The notes below the pieces were generated by a model. The model made no database searches and was not told the DNA's origin. It saw only the letters and a list, made by a program, of their open reading frames with translations. DNA of 55,823 bases from Odoribacter sp. OttesenSCG-928-L07 (GTDB lineage Bacteria; Bacteroidota; Bacteroidia; Bacteroidales; BM520), in contig JAJDHA010000004.1 in the NCBI GenBank assembly GCA_030265965.1, positions 1 through 55,823 of the forward strand. Reading direction: 5' to 3'. Each line of letters begins with the position of its first letter. Position 1 is the stretch's first letter. Of this stretch, positions 18,020 through 28,441 are shown piece by piece. A program made the position numbers and the translations under genes.

Positions 18020-19706
18020 AAAGTTTTAACGTTTTATTTGCACCAATGTTGTTTGTAATATGAAATTCATAATATTTTTCACTCACGTTCGAAAACCAAA
18101 TTGTTCTATAATTGTTCCTTTTATCCGTTGTAATACATCCTCCAACAACATTAATGTAATAATCGCTAATTACATCCTTGTTTGGACTAATTTGTATCTG
18201 ATTATTAGTGAAATGTATATTTAAATCTTCCAATGATATATCATTAAGATTTCTTTTGTTTAGTTCGTGAAGAAAAATGGTCATTTCATCTTTGATCATA
18301 AAATAATTCTCATTGAGATTATTTTTGTCATCGTAAATTGGACCATGCCCACCGTCGGGAATAACAATTAATTTTTCAGCAGAATAATTATGTGCATGAG
18401 CCCGTCTATGAATTATCTTAGATCCGCAAAGCTTATTTGTAAGCCATTCTGCAACTTTTCCTACATCTAAAAACGGATTTGCATATTCAATAGGTACAAC
18501 CATATCAGCATCACCATGTATTGATAATAAAGCAACATCTTTATTTGGCGAAATCATTGCCGAATCATGAACAGCTCCCCACATATTTATTACTGCTTTA
18601 ACATCAAATTCTTCTTTTAGTTTGTTTCCACTTTCATCTAATCCGCCCAGTGATGTTTTGAAAAATCCACCATTTGCACTTGCAGGAATAAATTCCTCTT
18701 CCATAAAAGCAAGATTAAGGCTAGTAATAGCTCCTGCGCTGGTTCCGCCAACATAAATCCTCGAAGTATCAATGCCGTACTTATCTGCATGTGCAACTAA
18801 ATAGCGCATAGCAGCCCTTGCATCTTGCAAAGCTTGATATCCAATCCGGTCAATATTTGATTGTGAAGGAATGTATCCTAAACGGTAATCGATTGAAGCA
18901 ACAGTATATCCGCATCTTGCTAAATATGGACACATATCCTGCATAAAATCATTTTTCTTATCACCAATAAAAAATCCTCCGCCATGAATCATCATAATTA
19001 AAGGTCTTTTGTCAATGTAGTCGTTTTCAGGATAATATATATCCATTAATAAACTAAGCTTCTTCTGTGATCTTACTAACTCTTTAGCCCGATTCTTAAT
19101 TATTTCCATGTAATTATCGTCATTGCCGCCACTTGCATAATTTGTCCAATATCCAACAGCAGAACCATATTTTATATCATCAATAACAATATAATTTTCA
19201 AATACTTCGCTTTCATATCTATTCTTAATAAAAAAATCATCATTCGTATTCCTTACAAAAATATGTTCTTTATCTTTTTTCGATTTAAAAAATAATTTTC
19301 TCTTCGATTCGGTAATGTTTACATTATAAGTGCCATCTTCTAATTTATTGATTGAATTAATCTTGTAATTATTTTCTTCATGAAAAATTCTGCCGTAATC
19401 ATCAATAAAAAAAGGAATTAACTTTGTAGAATTAGACTTATCGTTAATAAAAAAATATCCGAAAACTGAACTTCCTTCATTTGCAATGGTTAAATAAAGC
19501 GGACAAGATTTATCTTTTGATTTAAAAAAGTTATCACTGCAAAATTCTTCATTATAATCAAATAAGATATTTCTTTCAAGATTATTTGAAATATCAAAAG
19601 GTATATCGCTTGTAATTATCTTATTCTCTGTTTTGTTTGAACTATTCGAATTACAAGAAATCAATAAGATTGATATGAAAATTAAATTTGAAAAAATACG
19701 TTTCAT
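18009..19706 (-). CDS. Alpha/beta-hydrolase (carboxylesterase-like) lipoprotein
   Basis: 565 residues from the ATG at 19706 (the track begins at an upstream TTG inside the promoter region). Lipoprotein signal with Cys18 (ILLISC-NSN). The N-terminal 170 residues are of unknown fold; the alpha/beta-hydrolase domain follows with the oxyanion motif MIHGGGFF, the nucleophile GGTSAGA, an acid candidate in SIHGDADMVVP and a histidine in GGHGPIY. The C-terminal 70 residues resemble a small beta domain (ISDYYINVVGGCITTDKRNNYRTIWFSN). The hydrolase core is close to the BD-FAE/carboxylesterase group that deacylates sugars or lipids. Anchored to a membrane, probably surface or periplasm. Overlaps the EamA transporter gene by 11 bases. 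Confidence 0.85.
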   Translation of the reverse strand: MKRIFSNLIFISILLISCNSNSSNKTENKIITSDIPFDISNNLERNILFDYNEEFCSDNFFKSKDKSCPLYLTIANEGSSVFGYFFINDKSNSTKLIPFFIDDYGRIFHEENNYKINSINKLEDGTYNVNITESKRKLFFKSKKDKEHIFVRNTNDDFFIKNRYESEVFENYIVIDDIKYGSAVGYWTNYASGGNDDNYMEIIKNRAKELVRSQKKLSLLMDIYYPENDYIDKRPLIMMIHGGGFFIGDKKNDFMQDMCPYLARCGYTVASIDYRLGYIPSQSNIDRIGYQALQDARAAMRYLVAHADKYGIDTSRIYVGGTSAGAITSLNLAFMEEEFIPASANGGFFKTSLGGLDESGNKLKEEFDVKAVINMWGAVHDSAMISPNKDVALLSIHGDADMVVPIEYANPFLDVGKVAEWLTNKLCGSKIIHRRAHAHNYSAEKLIVIPDGGHGPIYDDKNNLNENYFMIKDEMTIFLHELNKRNLNDISLEDLNIHFTNNQIQISPNKDVISDYYINVVGGCITTDKRNNYRTIWFSNVSEKYYEFHITNNIGANKTLKLYVN

Positions 19707-19724
19707 ATTGATAATATTTGTGCG

Positions 19725-19732
19725 CAAAAGTA
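19725..19732 (-). promoter_or_regulatory. -7 promoter box (TACTTTTG) for the esterase operon
   Basis: Reverse-strand TACTTTTG, 18 bases upstream of the ATG at 19706. It overlaps the TTG codon that begins the ORF-track version, arguing against that start. Confidence 0.6.
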
Positions 19733-19822
19733 ATATTTTTATCTGTAATGTTAGTCAACAATACTTTCAAAAAAAGTTTTAATGATTTTACATTTGCTTG
19801 CTGTTATTACAATAAAAATTTA

Positions 19823-19830
19823 TATTTTTG
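19823..19830 (+). promoter_or_regulatory. -7 promoter box (TATTTTTG) for the CCA-type nucleotidyltransferase gene
   Basis: TATTTTTG ends 24 bases before the GTG start at 19855. A TTTG at 19793-19796 lies further upstream than the usual -33 spacing. Confidence 0.55.
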
Positions 19831-19854
19831 CTTTTAGTTTAAAAAAACATTTAG

Positions 19855-21297
19855 GTGATAATTGATTTATTTGATATCAATGATATTTTCCGATATTTAA
19901 ACCAAGCAGCAGAAGCGATGGGGGTTGAAACTTACGTTGTTGGAGGATACGTGCGCGATATTTTCTTGGAAAGAGATTCTAAAGATATCGATGTGGTTTG
20001 TGTTGGTAATGGAATTGAATTAGCCGGAACATTTGCAAAAATAGTAGGTTCTAATGAAGTAAATATATTTAAAAACTTTGGAACTGCTATGGTTAGATGT
20101 ATTTCCGGAGATGAAATAATTGAAGTTGAGTTTGTTGGTGCCCGAAAGGAATCTTATAATAGAAATTCTCGCAAACCTATTGTTGCTCCCGGAACTCTAA
20201 ATGATGACCAGAATAGAAGAGATTTTACTATTAACTCAATGGCTATTTCTCTTAATACATCTTCGTTAGGCGAACTCATTGATCCGTTTTTTGGCATAAT
20301 TGATCTGCATAATAAAATTATTAAAACTCCTTTAGATCCTAATATAACTTATTCTGATGATCCTTTGAGAATGATGAGAGCAATTCGATTCGCTTCGCAA
20401 TTGGATTTCACTATAGAAGAAAACTCCTTTAATGCAATTAAAGCAAATGTAGATAGATTAGAAATAATTTCTAAAGAAAGAATCGCTGAAGAACTCAATA
20501 AAATTCTTTTGTCGCCTAAACCATCAATCGGATTTGTGCTTTTGGAACAATCTGGCTTATTGATGAAAATTTTACCTGAATTTATTAAATTAAAAGGGAT
20601 TGAAGTAGTTAATGGTCAGGCTCATAAAGATGTGTTTTATCATACATTGCAAGTTCTTGATAATGTTGCACAAAAAACAAATAACCTCTGGTTGCTTTGG
20701 GCAGCTTTGCTACATGATATCGCTAAACCTGATACAAAAAAATATATTGAAGGTATTGGTTGGACTTTTCATGGGCATGAAGTTGTGGGCTCTAAGAAGG
20801 TTGCCAAAATATTTGCTCGCCTTAAATTGCCGCAAAATGATAAAATGCGATTTGTACAAAAAATGGTTTACTTGCATTTAAGACCACAATTTTTATCTGA
20901 AGAAGGCGTTACTGATTCTGCGATTCGTCGATTGCTTTTCGAGGCAGGTGAAGATATTGATGAACTTATGTTGCTTTGCGAAGCAGATATCACTTCTTCA
21001 AATAAACATAAAGTAAAAAAATATTTAGAAAATTTTCAGCTTGTAAGACAGCGACTTGTGGAAATTGAAGAGAAGGATTTTCTGAGAACTTGGCAACCAC
21101 CAATTACAGGTGAACATGTTATGGAAACATTTGATATTAAACCTTCACGAGAAGTTGGTGTAATTAAAAATGCAGTAAAAGATGCAATTCTTGATGGTGA
21201 TTGCGAAAATACTTTTGATGCCGCTTTTGAATTTATGTTGGAAAAAGGAAAGTCGCTCGGACTTAAACCGAAAAATAAAAATATTAACTCAAAATAA
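19855..21297 (+). CDS. cca: CCA tRNA nucleotidyltransferase / poly(A) polymerase family, with HD domain
   Basis: 480 residues. N-terminal class II nucleotidyltransferase head with GGYVRD (30-35) and DID metal ligands (Asp44, Asp46), then the RRDFTINSMAI motif, the DDPLRMMRAIRFASQL helix region and KERIAEEL. A C-terminal HD phosphohydrolase-type domain contains HTLQVLDNV ... ALLHDIAKPD ... HGHEVVGS. It should add or repair CCA at tRNA 3' ends, consistent with the rrn tRNA-Ala gene here lacking an encoded CCA; a poly(A) polymerase role cannot be excluded. The start is GTG immediately after an in-frame TAG, so no longer form is possible, and the next ATG (residue 22) would remove conserved sequence. 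Confidence 0.9.
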   Translation: MIIDLFDINDIFRYLNQAAEAMGVETYVVGGYVRDIFLERDSKDIDVVCVGNGIELAGTFAKIVGSNEVNIFKNFGTAMVRCISGDEIIEVEFVGARKESYNRNSRKPIVAPGTLNDDQNRRDFTINSMAISLNTSSLGELIDPFFGIIDLHNKIIKTPLDPNITYSDDPLRMMRAIRFASQLDFTIEENSFNAIKANVDRLEIISKERIAEELNKILLSPKPSIGFVLLEQSGLLMKILPEFIKLKGIEVVNGQAHKDVFYHTLQVLDNVAQKTNNLWLLWAALLHDIAKPDTKKYIEGIGWTFHGHEVVGSKKVAKIFARLKLPQNDKMRFVQKMVYLHLRPQFLSEEGVTDSAIRRLLFEAGEDIDELMLLCEADITSSNKHKVKKYLENFQLVRQRLVEIEEKDFLRTWQPPITGEHVMETFDIKPSREVGVIKNAVKDAILDGDCENTFDAAFEFMLEKGKSLGLKPKNKNINSK

Positions 21298-21317
21298 AAC
21301 AAAAAAATTTTATTGAA

Positions 21318-21893
21318 ATGAAAGCTTATAAAATTCGTATCTGTTCTGAAGAAAATGAAGATTTCTTACGCGAAATAGAAATTTTAGGCGACCAAAACTT
21401 CTTGGATCTTCACGATTTTATTGTTGAAATTTGTGATTTAAACGGAAATGATCTCGCATCATTCTATACCTGTGATAATGACTGGAATAAACAAATGGAA
21501 ATATCACTTTTAGATATGTCTATTGACGAAAAAAATACAAATAAAGATGATGATGAAGAATATTTGTCACTGCCGATGAAAGTTATGGAAGATACATTGA
21601 TTGCTCACATAATTAAATCTGAAGGTCAAAAATTACTTTATGAATATGATTTCTTGTCTCCGGTTACGCTTTTTGTGCAATGTGTTGAAATACAGGAAAC
21701 AGAAAGCGATGAATATCCTATATGTTTGTACGAAGAAGGTGAACTCGAATATAAAGGTGGATTTATTGATGATATTTCATCTGATTATTTCGAAGATCTT
21801 GATGATGACGAAGATAATAACTCGTTAGAAGACGAAATATTTGACGAGTTTAACGAATTTACGAACGATAATTATGATGATGATATGTACTAA
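21318..21893 (+). CDS. Plasmid pRiA4b ORF-3-like / IS1096 passenger TnpR-like family protein
   Basis: 191 residues. The first 110 have the feel of PF07929 (pRiA4b ORF-3-like): an N-terminal strand (KAYKIRI), then LHDFIVEICDLNGNDLASFYTCDNDW and LYEYDFLSPVTLFVQCVEI, the usual position of the family's conserved YDFG.W-type motif. A strongly acidic C-terminal tail (about 150-191, many Asp/Glu) follows. Function is unknown despite the family name, which reflects first sightings on a plasmid and an insertion sequence. The gene overlaps the start of miaA by about 14 bases and follows cca by 20, so it is part of a tRNA-modification operon rather than a mobile element here. Confidence 0.7.
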   Translation: MKAYKIRICSEENEDFLREIEILGDQNFLDLHDFIVEICDLNGNDLASFYTCDNDWNKQMEISLLDMSIDEKNTNKDDDEEYLSLPMKVMEDTLIAHIIKSEGQKLLYEYDFLSPVTLFVQCVEIQETESDEYPICLYEEGELEYKGGFIDDISSDYFEDLDDDEDNNSLEDEIFDEFNEFTNDNYDDDMY

Positions 21894-22794
21894 ACCTACA
21901 TTAATCGTCGTTACCGGTCCTACAGCTTCCGGAAAAACTTCTACCGCAATTAAGCTGGCTAAGGAATTAAATTGTGAAATTATTTCCTCTGACTCGCGAC
22001 AATTTTATAAAGAAATGAAAATAGGTACTGCTGTGCCTTCGGTTGAAGAACTCAATTCGGTCAAACATCATTTCGTTGGTAATTTGTCTATTCATGAAAA
22101 TTATAATGTGTCAAAATATGAAGAAGAAGTATTAGCAACTTTAGATAAATTGTTCGCTAAAAATAATTTTGCTATACTTTGTGGTGGGTCAGGACTTTAT
22201 ATTGATGCTGTGGTTAATGGCGTCGATTATTTTCCTGATCCTGATCCCGAATTAAGAAAAGATTTGAAGGAACTATATGAAAATGATGGGATAAATTCTT
22301 TAAGAGAAAAACTAAAAATTATTGATCCGGAATATTATCTTGAAGTAGATTTGTATAATCCTATTAGAATTATTAGAGCGTTGGAAGTATTTTATTCTAC
22401 TGGAGAAAAGTATTCTGAGTTGAGGAAAAATGAATCTAAAACACGACATTTCAATATTATCAAATTTTATATCGATTATAATCGTGAAACTTTGTACGAT
22501 AGAATTAATAATCGTGTTGATGAAATGATACGTGAAGGTTTGTTGGAAGAAGCCAAAACTTTGTACCAATATAAAAGTTTAACTGCCTTAAAAACAGTAG
22601 GATATAGAGAGCTGTTTGATCATTTTGATGGAAAATATACTTTAGACGAAGCAATAGAGAAAATTAAAACCAACACACGCCGTTATGCAAAACGACAAAT
22701 AACATGGTATAAAAGAGATAAAGACTATATATATGTTTCTCCCCCTGATATTTTGGGAAAAATCATATCAAAATTAAAAGAAAAGTCCAACTAA
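21880..22794 (+). CDS. miaA: tRNA dimethylallyltransferase
   Basis: About 304 residues. Transfers a dimethylallyl group to N6 of A37 in tRNAs reading codons that begin with U. P-loop GPTASGKT, then SDSRQFYKEMKIGTA, CGGSGLYIDAV and the C-terminal tRNA-binding segment TVGYRELFDHFDG ... NTRRYAKRQITWYKRD. The ORF track starts at a TTG (21841) inside the upstream gene; three adjacent ATGs at 21874, 21877 and 21880 are better, and the last places the P-loop closest to the N-terminus as in homologues. The start overlaps the end of the pRiA4b-like gene, so translation is probably coupled. Confidence 0.94.
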   Translation: MICTKPTLIVVTGPTASGKTSTAIKLAKELNCEIISSDSRQFYKEMKIGTAVPSVEELNSVKHHFVGNLSIHENYNVSKYEEEVLATLDKLFAKNNFAILCGGSGLYIDAVVNGVDYFPDPDPELRKDLKELYENDGINSLREKLKIIDPEYYLEVDLYNPIRIIRALEVFYSTGEKYSELRKNESKTRHFNIIKFYIDYNRETLYDRINNRVDEMIREGLLEEAKTLYQYKSLTALKTVGYRELFDHFDGKYTLDEAIEKIKTNTRRYAKRQITWYKRDKDYIYVSPPDILGKIISKLKEKSN

Positions 22795-22806
22795 AATAAT
22801 ACCTCG

Positions 22807-22841
22807 TCACCTGTCACCTGTCACTCGTCACTCATCACTTA
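22807..22841. repeat. Heptamer tandem repeat between miaA and the BadF-type kinase
   Basis: Five consecutive 7-bp units: TCACCTG, TCACCTG, TCACTCG, TCACTCA, TCACTTA. The last unit contains the complement of the TGA stop of the minus-strand kinase gene. Confidence 0.85.
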
Positions 22842-23668
22842 GAATGATATCTAATTAAACCATCCATCGGTATTTGCATTATTTCCTTGATATACAATCC
22901 GTTCTTTTTACCCCAATCAAATAATTGATCTTTAAAATAATATGCAATAGAACCTACAAACGCTAAAGGTTCATTTCCAAAGTCTGTATATTTTGATATT
23001 TGCCATTTGAAATAATCATCAAAGTTTCTCATTATTAAATCATAGCAGTATTTATTATCAATATTCTTTAACAAAAAAGGAGGGAAGGAGGAAAAGAAAT
23101 TATTAGGATTATTTTTTGTATAGATCTCATTAAGAACAGTTTCAAAATTCAAGTTATATTCATTTTCAAAGATTGCTCTAATATCATCAGGAATAGTATA
23201 TCTTAAATAATCAGTTATTAAAAGTTTACCTATATATATACCAGAGCCTTCATCACCAATCATCCAACCAACAGACGGAACATTCTCAACAACAGAAACC
23301 CCGTCATATAAACAAGAATTGGAACCTGTTCCCAAAATACATGCAATTCCGCTCTCATTACCAAATAAAGCACGAGCAGCCGCAAGTAAATCGTGATAAA
23401 CAAAACAAAATGCATTCGGAAAAGATTTTTTTAATGCATTAGTCACTATTTTATAATTTGTTTCAGTAGAACATCCTGAACCATAAAAATATATTGATTT
23501 AATACTTTCCCTTGAAATTGTTTTTGCAACTTCTTCCGCATGCTTTTCTAATAATTCTTGTTTGTTGTAATACGGATTAAATCCGCCCGTATTAATCTGA
23601 GTGACATTTGTGTCTTCAATTATTCTCCAATCTATTTTGGTTGAGCCGCTATCTGCAATAATTATCAT
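22835..23668 (-). CDS. BadF/BadG-type sugar kinase (N-acetylglucosamine kinase-like)
   Basis: 277 residues from the ATG at 23668 (the track starts at an upstream TTG that lies in the -7 box). ASKHA fold: phosphate-1 loop ADSGSTKIDWR near the N-terminus, phosphate-2 loop ACILGTGSNSCLYDG, and SVGWMIGDEGSGIYIGKLLI. The small size fits the BadF/BadG/BcrA/BcrD ATPase family members annotated in Bacteroidota as GlcNAc kinase-like, which would feed cell-wall amino sugars into metabolism. The sugar specificity is inference. It is convergent with miaA and divergent from pepD. Confidence 0.83.
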   Translation of the reverse strand: MIIIADSGSTKIDWRIIEDTNVTQINTGGFNPYYNKQELLEKHAEEVAKTISRESIKSIYFYGSGCSTETNYKIVTNALKKSFPNAFCFVYHDLLAAARALFGNESGIACILGTGSNSCLYDGVSVVENVPSVGWMIGDEGSGIYIGKLLITDYLRYTIPDDIRAIFENEYNLNFETVLNEIYTKNNPNNFFSSFPPFLLKNIDNKYCYDLIMRNFDDYFKWQISKYTDFGNEPLAFVGSIAYYFKDQLFDWGKKNGLYIKEIMQIPMDGLIRYHSK

Positions 23669-23692
23669 GTAAAAAATGTTAAAATTAGATTG

Positions 23693-23700
23693 CAAAAGTA
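23693..23700 (-). promoter_or_regulatory. -7 promoter box (TACTTTTG) for the BadF-type kinase
   Basis: Reverse-strand TACTTTTG, 24 bases upstream of the ATG at 23668. Confidence 0.55.
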
Positions 23701-23742
23701 TTAAAAAAAGTTATATATCGTTATTAATTTGATAATATAAAT

Positions 23743-23750
23743 TATCTTTG
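23743..23750 (+). promoter_or_regulatory. -7 promoter box (TATCTTTG) for pepD
   Basis: TATCTTTG ends 23 bases before the pepD ATG at 23774. TTTG at 23728-23731 is closer than the usual -33 distance. Confidence 0.55.
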
Positions 23751-23773
23751 TTGAAATTTTAATAATTCGTGTT

Positions 23774-25219
23774 ATGCAATTAGATTCCTTATCTCCGAAA
23801 ATCGTTTGGAAGTATTTTGAAGAAATATGTAAAATTCCTCACCCTTCTAAAAAAGAAGGTAAAATGATAAATTACCTTGTAGCTTTTGCGAAAGAAAACA
23901 ATTTAGAACATCAAGTAGATGCTACAGGAAATGTAATAATCAGAAAAGCAGCGGTTAAAGGTTATGAAAATAAACCTTGGGTTTGTTTGCAAAGCCATAT
24001 AGATATGGTGTGTGAGAAAAATAGCAATATTATTCATGATTTTGATAAAGATCCTATTAAACCTATTATCGATGGAGATTGGGTTAAAGCTGATGGAACA
24101 ACCTTAGGTGCAGATGATGGAATAGGTGTTGCTGTACAACTTGCAATTTTGTCGTCAAATGATATTGAACACGGACCCCTTGAATGCCTTTTTACCGTTG
24201 ATGAAGAAACCGGACTTACAGGTGCTTTCGGTTTAAAACCTAATGTGCTTAAATCTAAAATATTACTTAATCTCGATTCTGAAGATGACGGGGAAATCTT
24301 TATCGGCTGTGCAGGTGGCATTGATACAGTAGGTAGAGTTGATTATGATGTTGAACCTGTTGATAAAAATATGTCTGGATATAAAATTATTGTTAGAGGT
24401 TTGAAAGGCGGACATTCCGGAGATGATATAGATAAAGGACTTGGTAACTCTAACAAAATATTAAATAGATTTTTGGTTGACTATGCTCGTAATCGTACAA
24501 TGAGTTTAGCAATATTTGAAGGTGGAAATCTTCGCAACGCAATTCCTCGCGAAGCTTATGCATGGATTGCGGTAAAAACTAAAGATGCTCGTAAAATGGA
24601 ACGTGCAGTTGATGATTACCAAAAAACTTTACGAAAAGAATTAGAATTTACTGACCCGGGCGTTATTGTAGAATTTGAACAAGCAGATGTGCCAAAAAAA
24701 GTTTTGATGAAAAAGGATTTTTTAAACCTTTCTCGTCTTATCTATGCTTTACCTCACGGAGTAATTTCAATGAGCCATAAATTAAAAGGTATTGTTGAAA
24801 CATCAACCAACCTCGCTTCTGTTAAATTTAGAAATAAAAGAGTTGTTATTACAACAAGCCAACGTAGCGATTCAGAAACGCTTAAAATGGATATTGCAAA
24901 TATGGTAGAGCAATGTTTCTTATTGGCAAATGCTAAAGTTACAAGAGGTGATGGATATCCCGGTTGGACACCAAATCCTGATTCGCAAATTTTAAAAATA
25001 GCTATGGATGTTTACAAAGATTTGTTCGGAAAACCTGCAATTTATCGCTCGATACATGCAGGACTCGAATGCGGATTGTTTTCAGTAAAATATCCTGATA
25101 TGGATATGATTTCTTATGGTCCAACACTTCGTGGAGTTCATTCTCCTGATGAAAGAATAGAAATATCAACTGTAGATAAATTTTGGAGGATGACACTTGA
25201 GATACTAAAAAGAGTGTAA
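23774..25219 (+). CDS. pepD: Aminoacyl-histidine dipeptidase (M20C)
   Basis: 481 residues, typical length. Cytosolic di-zinc dipeptidase cleaving Xaa-His and other dipeptides. Metal and catalytic motifs: SHIDMVCEKN (His75, Asp77), LGADDGIGVA (Asp114/115), catalytic and ligand glutamates in VDEETGLTG, LNLDSEDDGEIFIGC, and the late zinc histidine in SIHAGLECG; the lid domain sits in between (GLKGGHSGDDIDKGLGN). Monocistronic or leading the two barrel-protein genes 36 bases downstream. Confidence 0.95.
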   Translation: MQLDSLSPKIVWKYFEEICKIPHPSKKEGKMINYLVAFAKENNLEHQVDATGNVIIRKAAVKGYENKPWVCLQSHIDMVCEKNSNIIHDFDKDPIKPIIDGDWVKADGTTLGADDGIGVAVQLAILSSNDIEHGPLECLFTVDEETGLTGAFGLKPNVLKSKILLNLDSEDDGEIFIGCAGGIDTVGRVDYDVEPVDKNMSGYKIIVRGLKGGHSGDDIDKGLGNSNKILNRFLVDYARNRTMSLAIFEGGNLRNAIPREAYAWIAVKTKDARKMERAVDDYQKTLRKELEFTDPGVIVEFEQADVPKKVLMKKDFLNLSRLIYALPHGVISMSHKLKGIVETSTNLASVKFRNKRVVITTSQRSDSETLKMDIANMVEQCFLLANAKVTRGDGYPGWTPNPDSQILKIAMDVYKDLFGKPAIYRSIHAGLECGLFSVKYPDMDMISYGPTLRGVHSPDERIEISTVDKFWRMTLEILKRV

Positions 25220-25255
25220 TTACGTTATTTTGATGAATATTAACAAATTTTACTT

Positions 25256-25783
25256 ATGAAAAAACTAATTTTGCCTTTAATTTTAATCTTTTTTGTTTCA
25301 TCATATTCATTTTCTCAAGAAACAAATAGTACAATTAAATATTCTAATATTACAGAAGTTGGTTACCTCTTTAATCCTTCATCTTTTAATTGTGAGTTGA
25401 CAACAGTTAGTGGAATTTGCCTTAATAATAGACATGCTTTAGGTGTAGGATTAGGTTTCGGGGTTGGAAATTTTGTTGAGTCTGGAACAATATATTGTCC
25501 GGTTTACCTAAATTATAGGTTTTATTTTCAAAATACTACTCGAAGAATAAAACCTCACCTTAATCTCGCTGTTGGGGCTTTACTTTTAAAAGAACAAACA
25601 GGACTGTATTCAACTTTCACATCAGGATTTAAAGCCGGTGCTTTTACATTATCGGGTGGGTTGTTTTTTTGTATGCATAATGAAATGGTTCGTTACATAG
25701 ATGATTATACTCATCAAGCAATTTTTAGGGAAGAAATGCAATATCCGTTAGGACTTATGATCAAATTGGGTTTAAATTTTTAA
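25256..25783 (+). CDS. Small outer-membrane/secreted beta protein, paralogue A
   Basis: 175 residues with a signal peptide (MKKLILPLILIFFVSSYSFSQ). The rest is Gly- and aromatic-rich beta structure (EVGYLFNPSSFNCELTTVSG, HALGVGLGFGVGNFVESG, CPVYLNYRFYFQN, HLNLAVGALL, FKAGAFTLSGGLFF) ending in LMIKLGLNF, as expected for a small barrel. I do not recognise a named family. The next gene is clearly a paralogue with the same strand order, so the pair arose by tandem duplication. Confidence 0.72.
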   Translation: MKKLILPLILIFFVSSYSFSQETNSTIKYSNITEVGYLFNPSSFNCELTTVSGICLNNRHALGVGLGFGVGNFVESGTIYCPVYLNYRFYFQNTTRRIKPHLNLAVGALLLKEQTGLYSTFTSGFKAGAFTLSGGLFFCMHNEMVRYIDDYTHQAIFREEMQYPLGLMIKLGLNF

Positions 25784-25793
25784 AATTAATGTT

Positions 25794-26285
25794 ATGAATA
25801 AGAAATTTTGGCTCGTAATTGTGATTTTTACGCTTAGCTATTTTGGTGTTTATGCTCAAGAAAATAATAAAACTAAATTTGATTACTCAAATATTACAGA
25901 AATGTCATTTGCTGTCAATCCTTTAAGACCATATCTTTCTTGTGAATTTGTTAGTGTGCATGGAGTAAGCATAAATAAAAACCATGTTATTGGATTAGGA
26001 GGTGGTATTGGTGGAAATTGCTTAGATAATGAAGGAGTCTTATGCCCGTTGTTTTTAAATTACAGATATCGATTTAATGTTGACCAAAAACTCTCCCCAC
26101 ATATAAATATAGCATTAGGCACAGTACTTTATGATGGAGGTGAAGGTTTGTATAGTTCCTTAATAGGAGGTTTTTCTGTTGGCGTATTTTCCTTCTCAGG
26201 TGGTTTCTTCTTTTATGCATATGAAGTAGGTGGTAGTAAAGTTTATCCATTTGGTGTTAATTTTAGAATAGGATTTGATTTCTAA
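25794..26285 (+). CDS. Small outer-membrane/secreted beta protein, paralogue B
   Basis: 163 residues, signal peptide MNKKFWLVIVIFTLSYFGVYAQ. It aligns along its whole length with the preceding protein: YSNITEM versus YSNITEV, HVIGLGGGIGGN versus HALGVGLGFGVGN, CPLFLNYRYRF versus CPVYLNYRFYF, GLYSSLIGGFSVGVFSFSGGFFF versus GLYSTFTSGFKAGAFTLSGGLFF. Ends in VNFRIGFDF. Ten bases separate the two genes. Function unknown. It is the last protein gene before the rrn operon. Confidence 0.72.
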   Translation: MNKKFWLVIVIFTLSYFGVYAQENNKTKFDYSNITEMSFAVNPLRPYLSCEFVSVHGVSINKNHVIGLGGGIGGNCLDNEGVLCPLFLNYRYRFNVDQKLSPHINIALGTVLYDGGEGLYSSLIGGFSVGVFSFSGGFFFYAYEVGGSKVYPFGVNFRIGFDF

Positions 26286-26538
26286 TTGGATTTTAATTTA
26301 TTTTTTTGCATTTTAGGCTTATACCTTATGTAATATTTGTTTTTCTCGATGACAATTTTTTAATATATAGTCTTATCTAAGCGAATTTATATTAAATTGA
26401 GTTTGTTTTTTGTTGTTAATTCTGCAAATTTTGTCATTTTGTCTATCAAAAAACAGATATAACAAAATCCCCCAAGGTTTTAATTCTGTCATTATCAGCG
26501 CCATTAAAAATATTTCAAAAATATTTTACAAAAAAGCA

Positions 26539-26567
26539 TTGCGATAAATAAAAAAGTATTATTTTTG
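26539..26567 (+). promoter_or_regulatory. rrn promoter P1
   Basis: TTG at 26539-26541, an 18-bp spacer and TATTTTTG at 26560-26567 make a good Bacteroidetes -33/-7 pair, about 190 bases upstream of the 16S gene. Confidence 0.65.
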
Positions 26568-26614
26568 CAATCCGTTTCGACAATTTTTGCGATAGCGAGA
26601 ATGAAACGGGCAAC

Positions 26615-26623
26615 GTTCTTTGA
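26615..26623 (+). promoter_or_regulatory. boxA-like antitermination motif in the rrn leader
   Basis: GTTCTTTGA occurs here and again just before the 23S gene (28759-28767), the two places where rRNA antitermination sites are expected. Confidence 0.5.
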
Positions 26624-26691
26624 AACACTGAAGCACAAAAGACCTGTAAAAGACCTGTTTTTTTCTAAGCTGAAAACTGATAATAAATTAG

Positions 26692-26699
26692 TATTTTTG
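26692..26699 (+). promoter_or_regulatory. rrn promoter P2 (-7 box TATTTTTG)
   Basis: A second TATTTTTG followed by GCA, as at P1, 60 bases upstream of the 16S gene. No clear -33 element. Confidence 0.5.
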
Positions 26700-26759
26700 C
26701 ACGAAGGTAAAAAATGGGGTAACTTATTAAACAAGACAATAAAACAAACAAATACATTT

Positions 26760-28289
<1,530 letters not shown>

Positions 28290-28360
28290 GGAGATAAGTT
28301 ACTTACAGGTTTTTTTGTGTTTTATATAGAGGATACAGACCATCCCGGTGCGCTAACACT

Positions 28361-28440
28361 ATTTCAAATTCTATATTCCAAATTTCATATTTGAGAATTG
28401 CAATTAAATTTGAATTTAGAATCTGGAATCTGGGATTTCA
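28361..28440. repeat. Inverted array of degenerate heptamers, 16S to tRNA-Ile spacer
   Basis: Eleven consecutive 7-bp units. The first four (ATTTCAA, ATTCTAT, ATTCCAA, ATTTCAT) share ATTYCAW. The last four (TTGAATT, TAGAATC, TGGAATC, TGGGATT) look like their reverse complement, so the transcript can form a long imperfect hairpin directly before tRNA-Ile. Confidence 0.8.
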
Positions 28441-28441
28441 C

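Larger units (their letters stand above)
26286..26759 (+). other. rrn upstream region and leader; no protein gene
   Basis: This 470-bp gap holds two -7 promoter boxes and a boxA-like motif. It also has a direct repeat (AAAAGACCTGT twice, about 26638-26659). The short ORFs in the track here overlap these elements or run into the 16S gene and are not credible. Confidence 0.7.
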
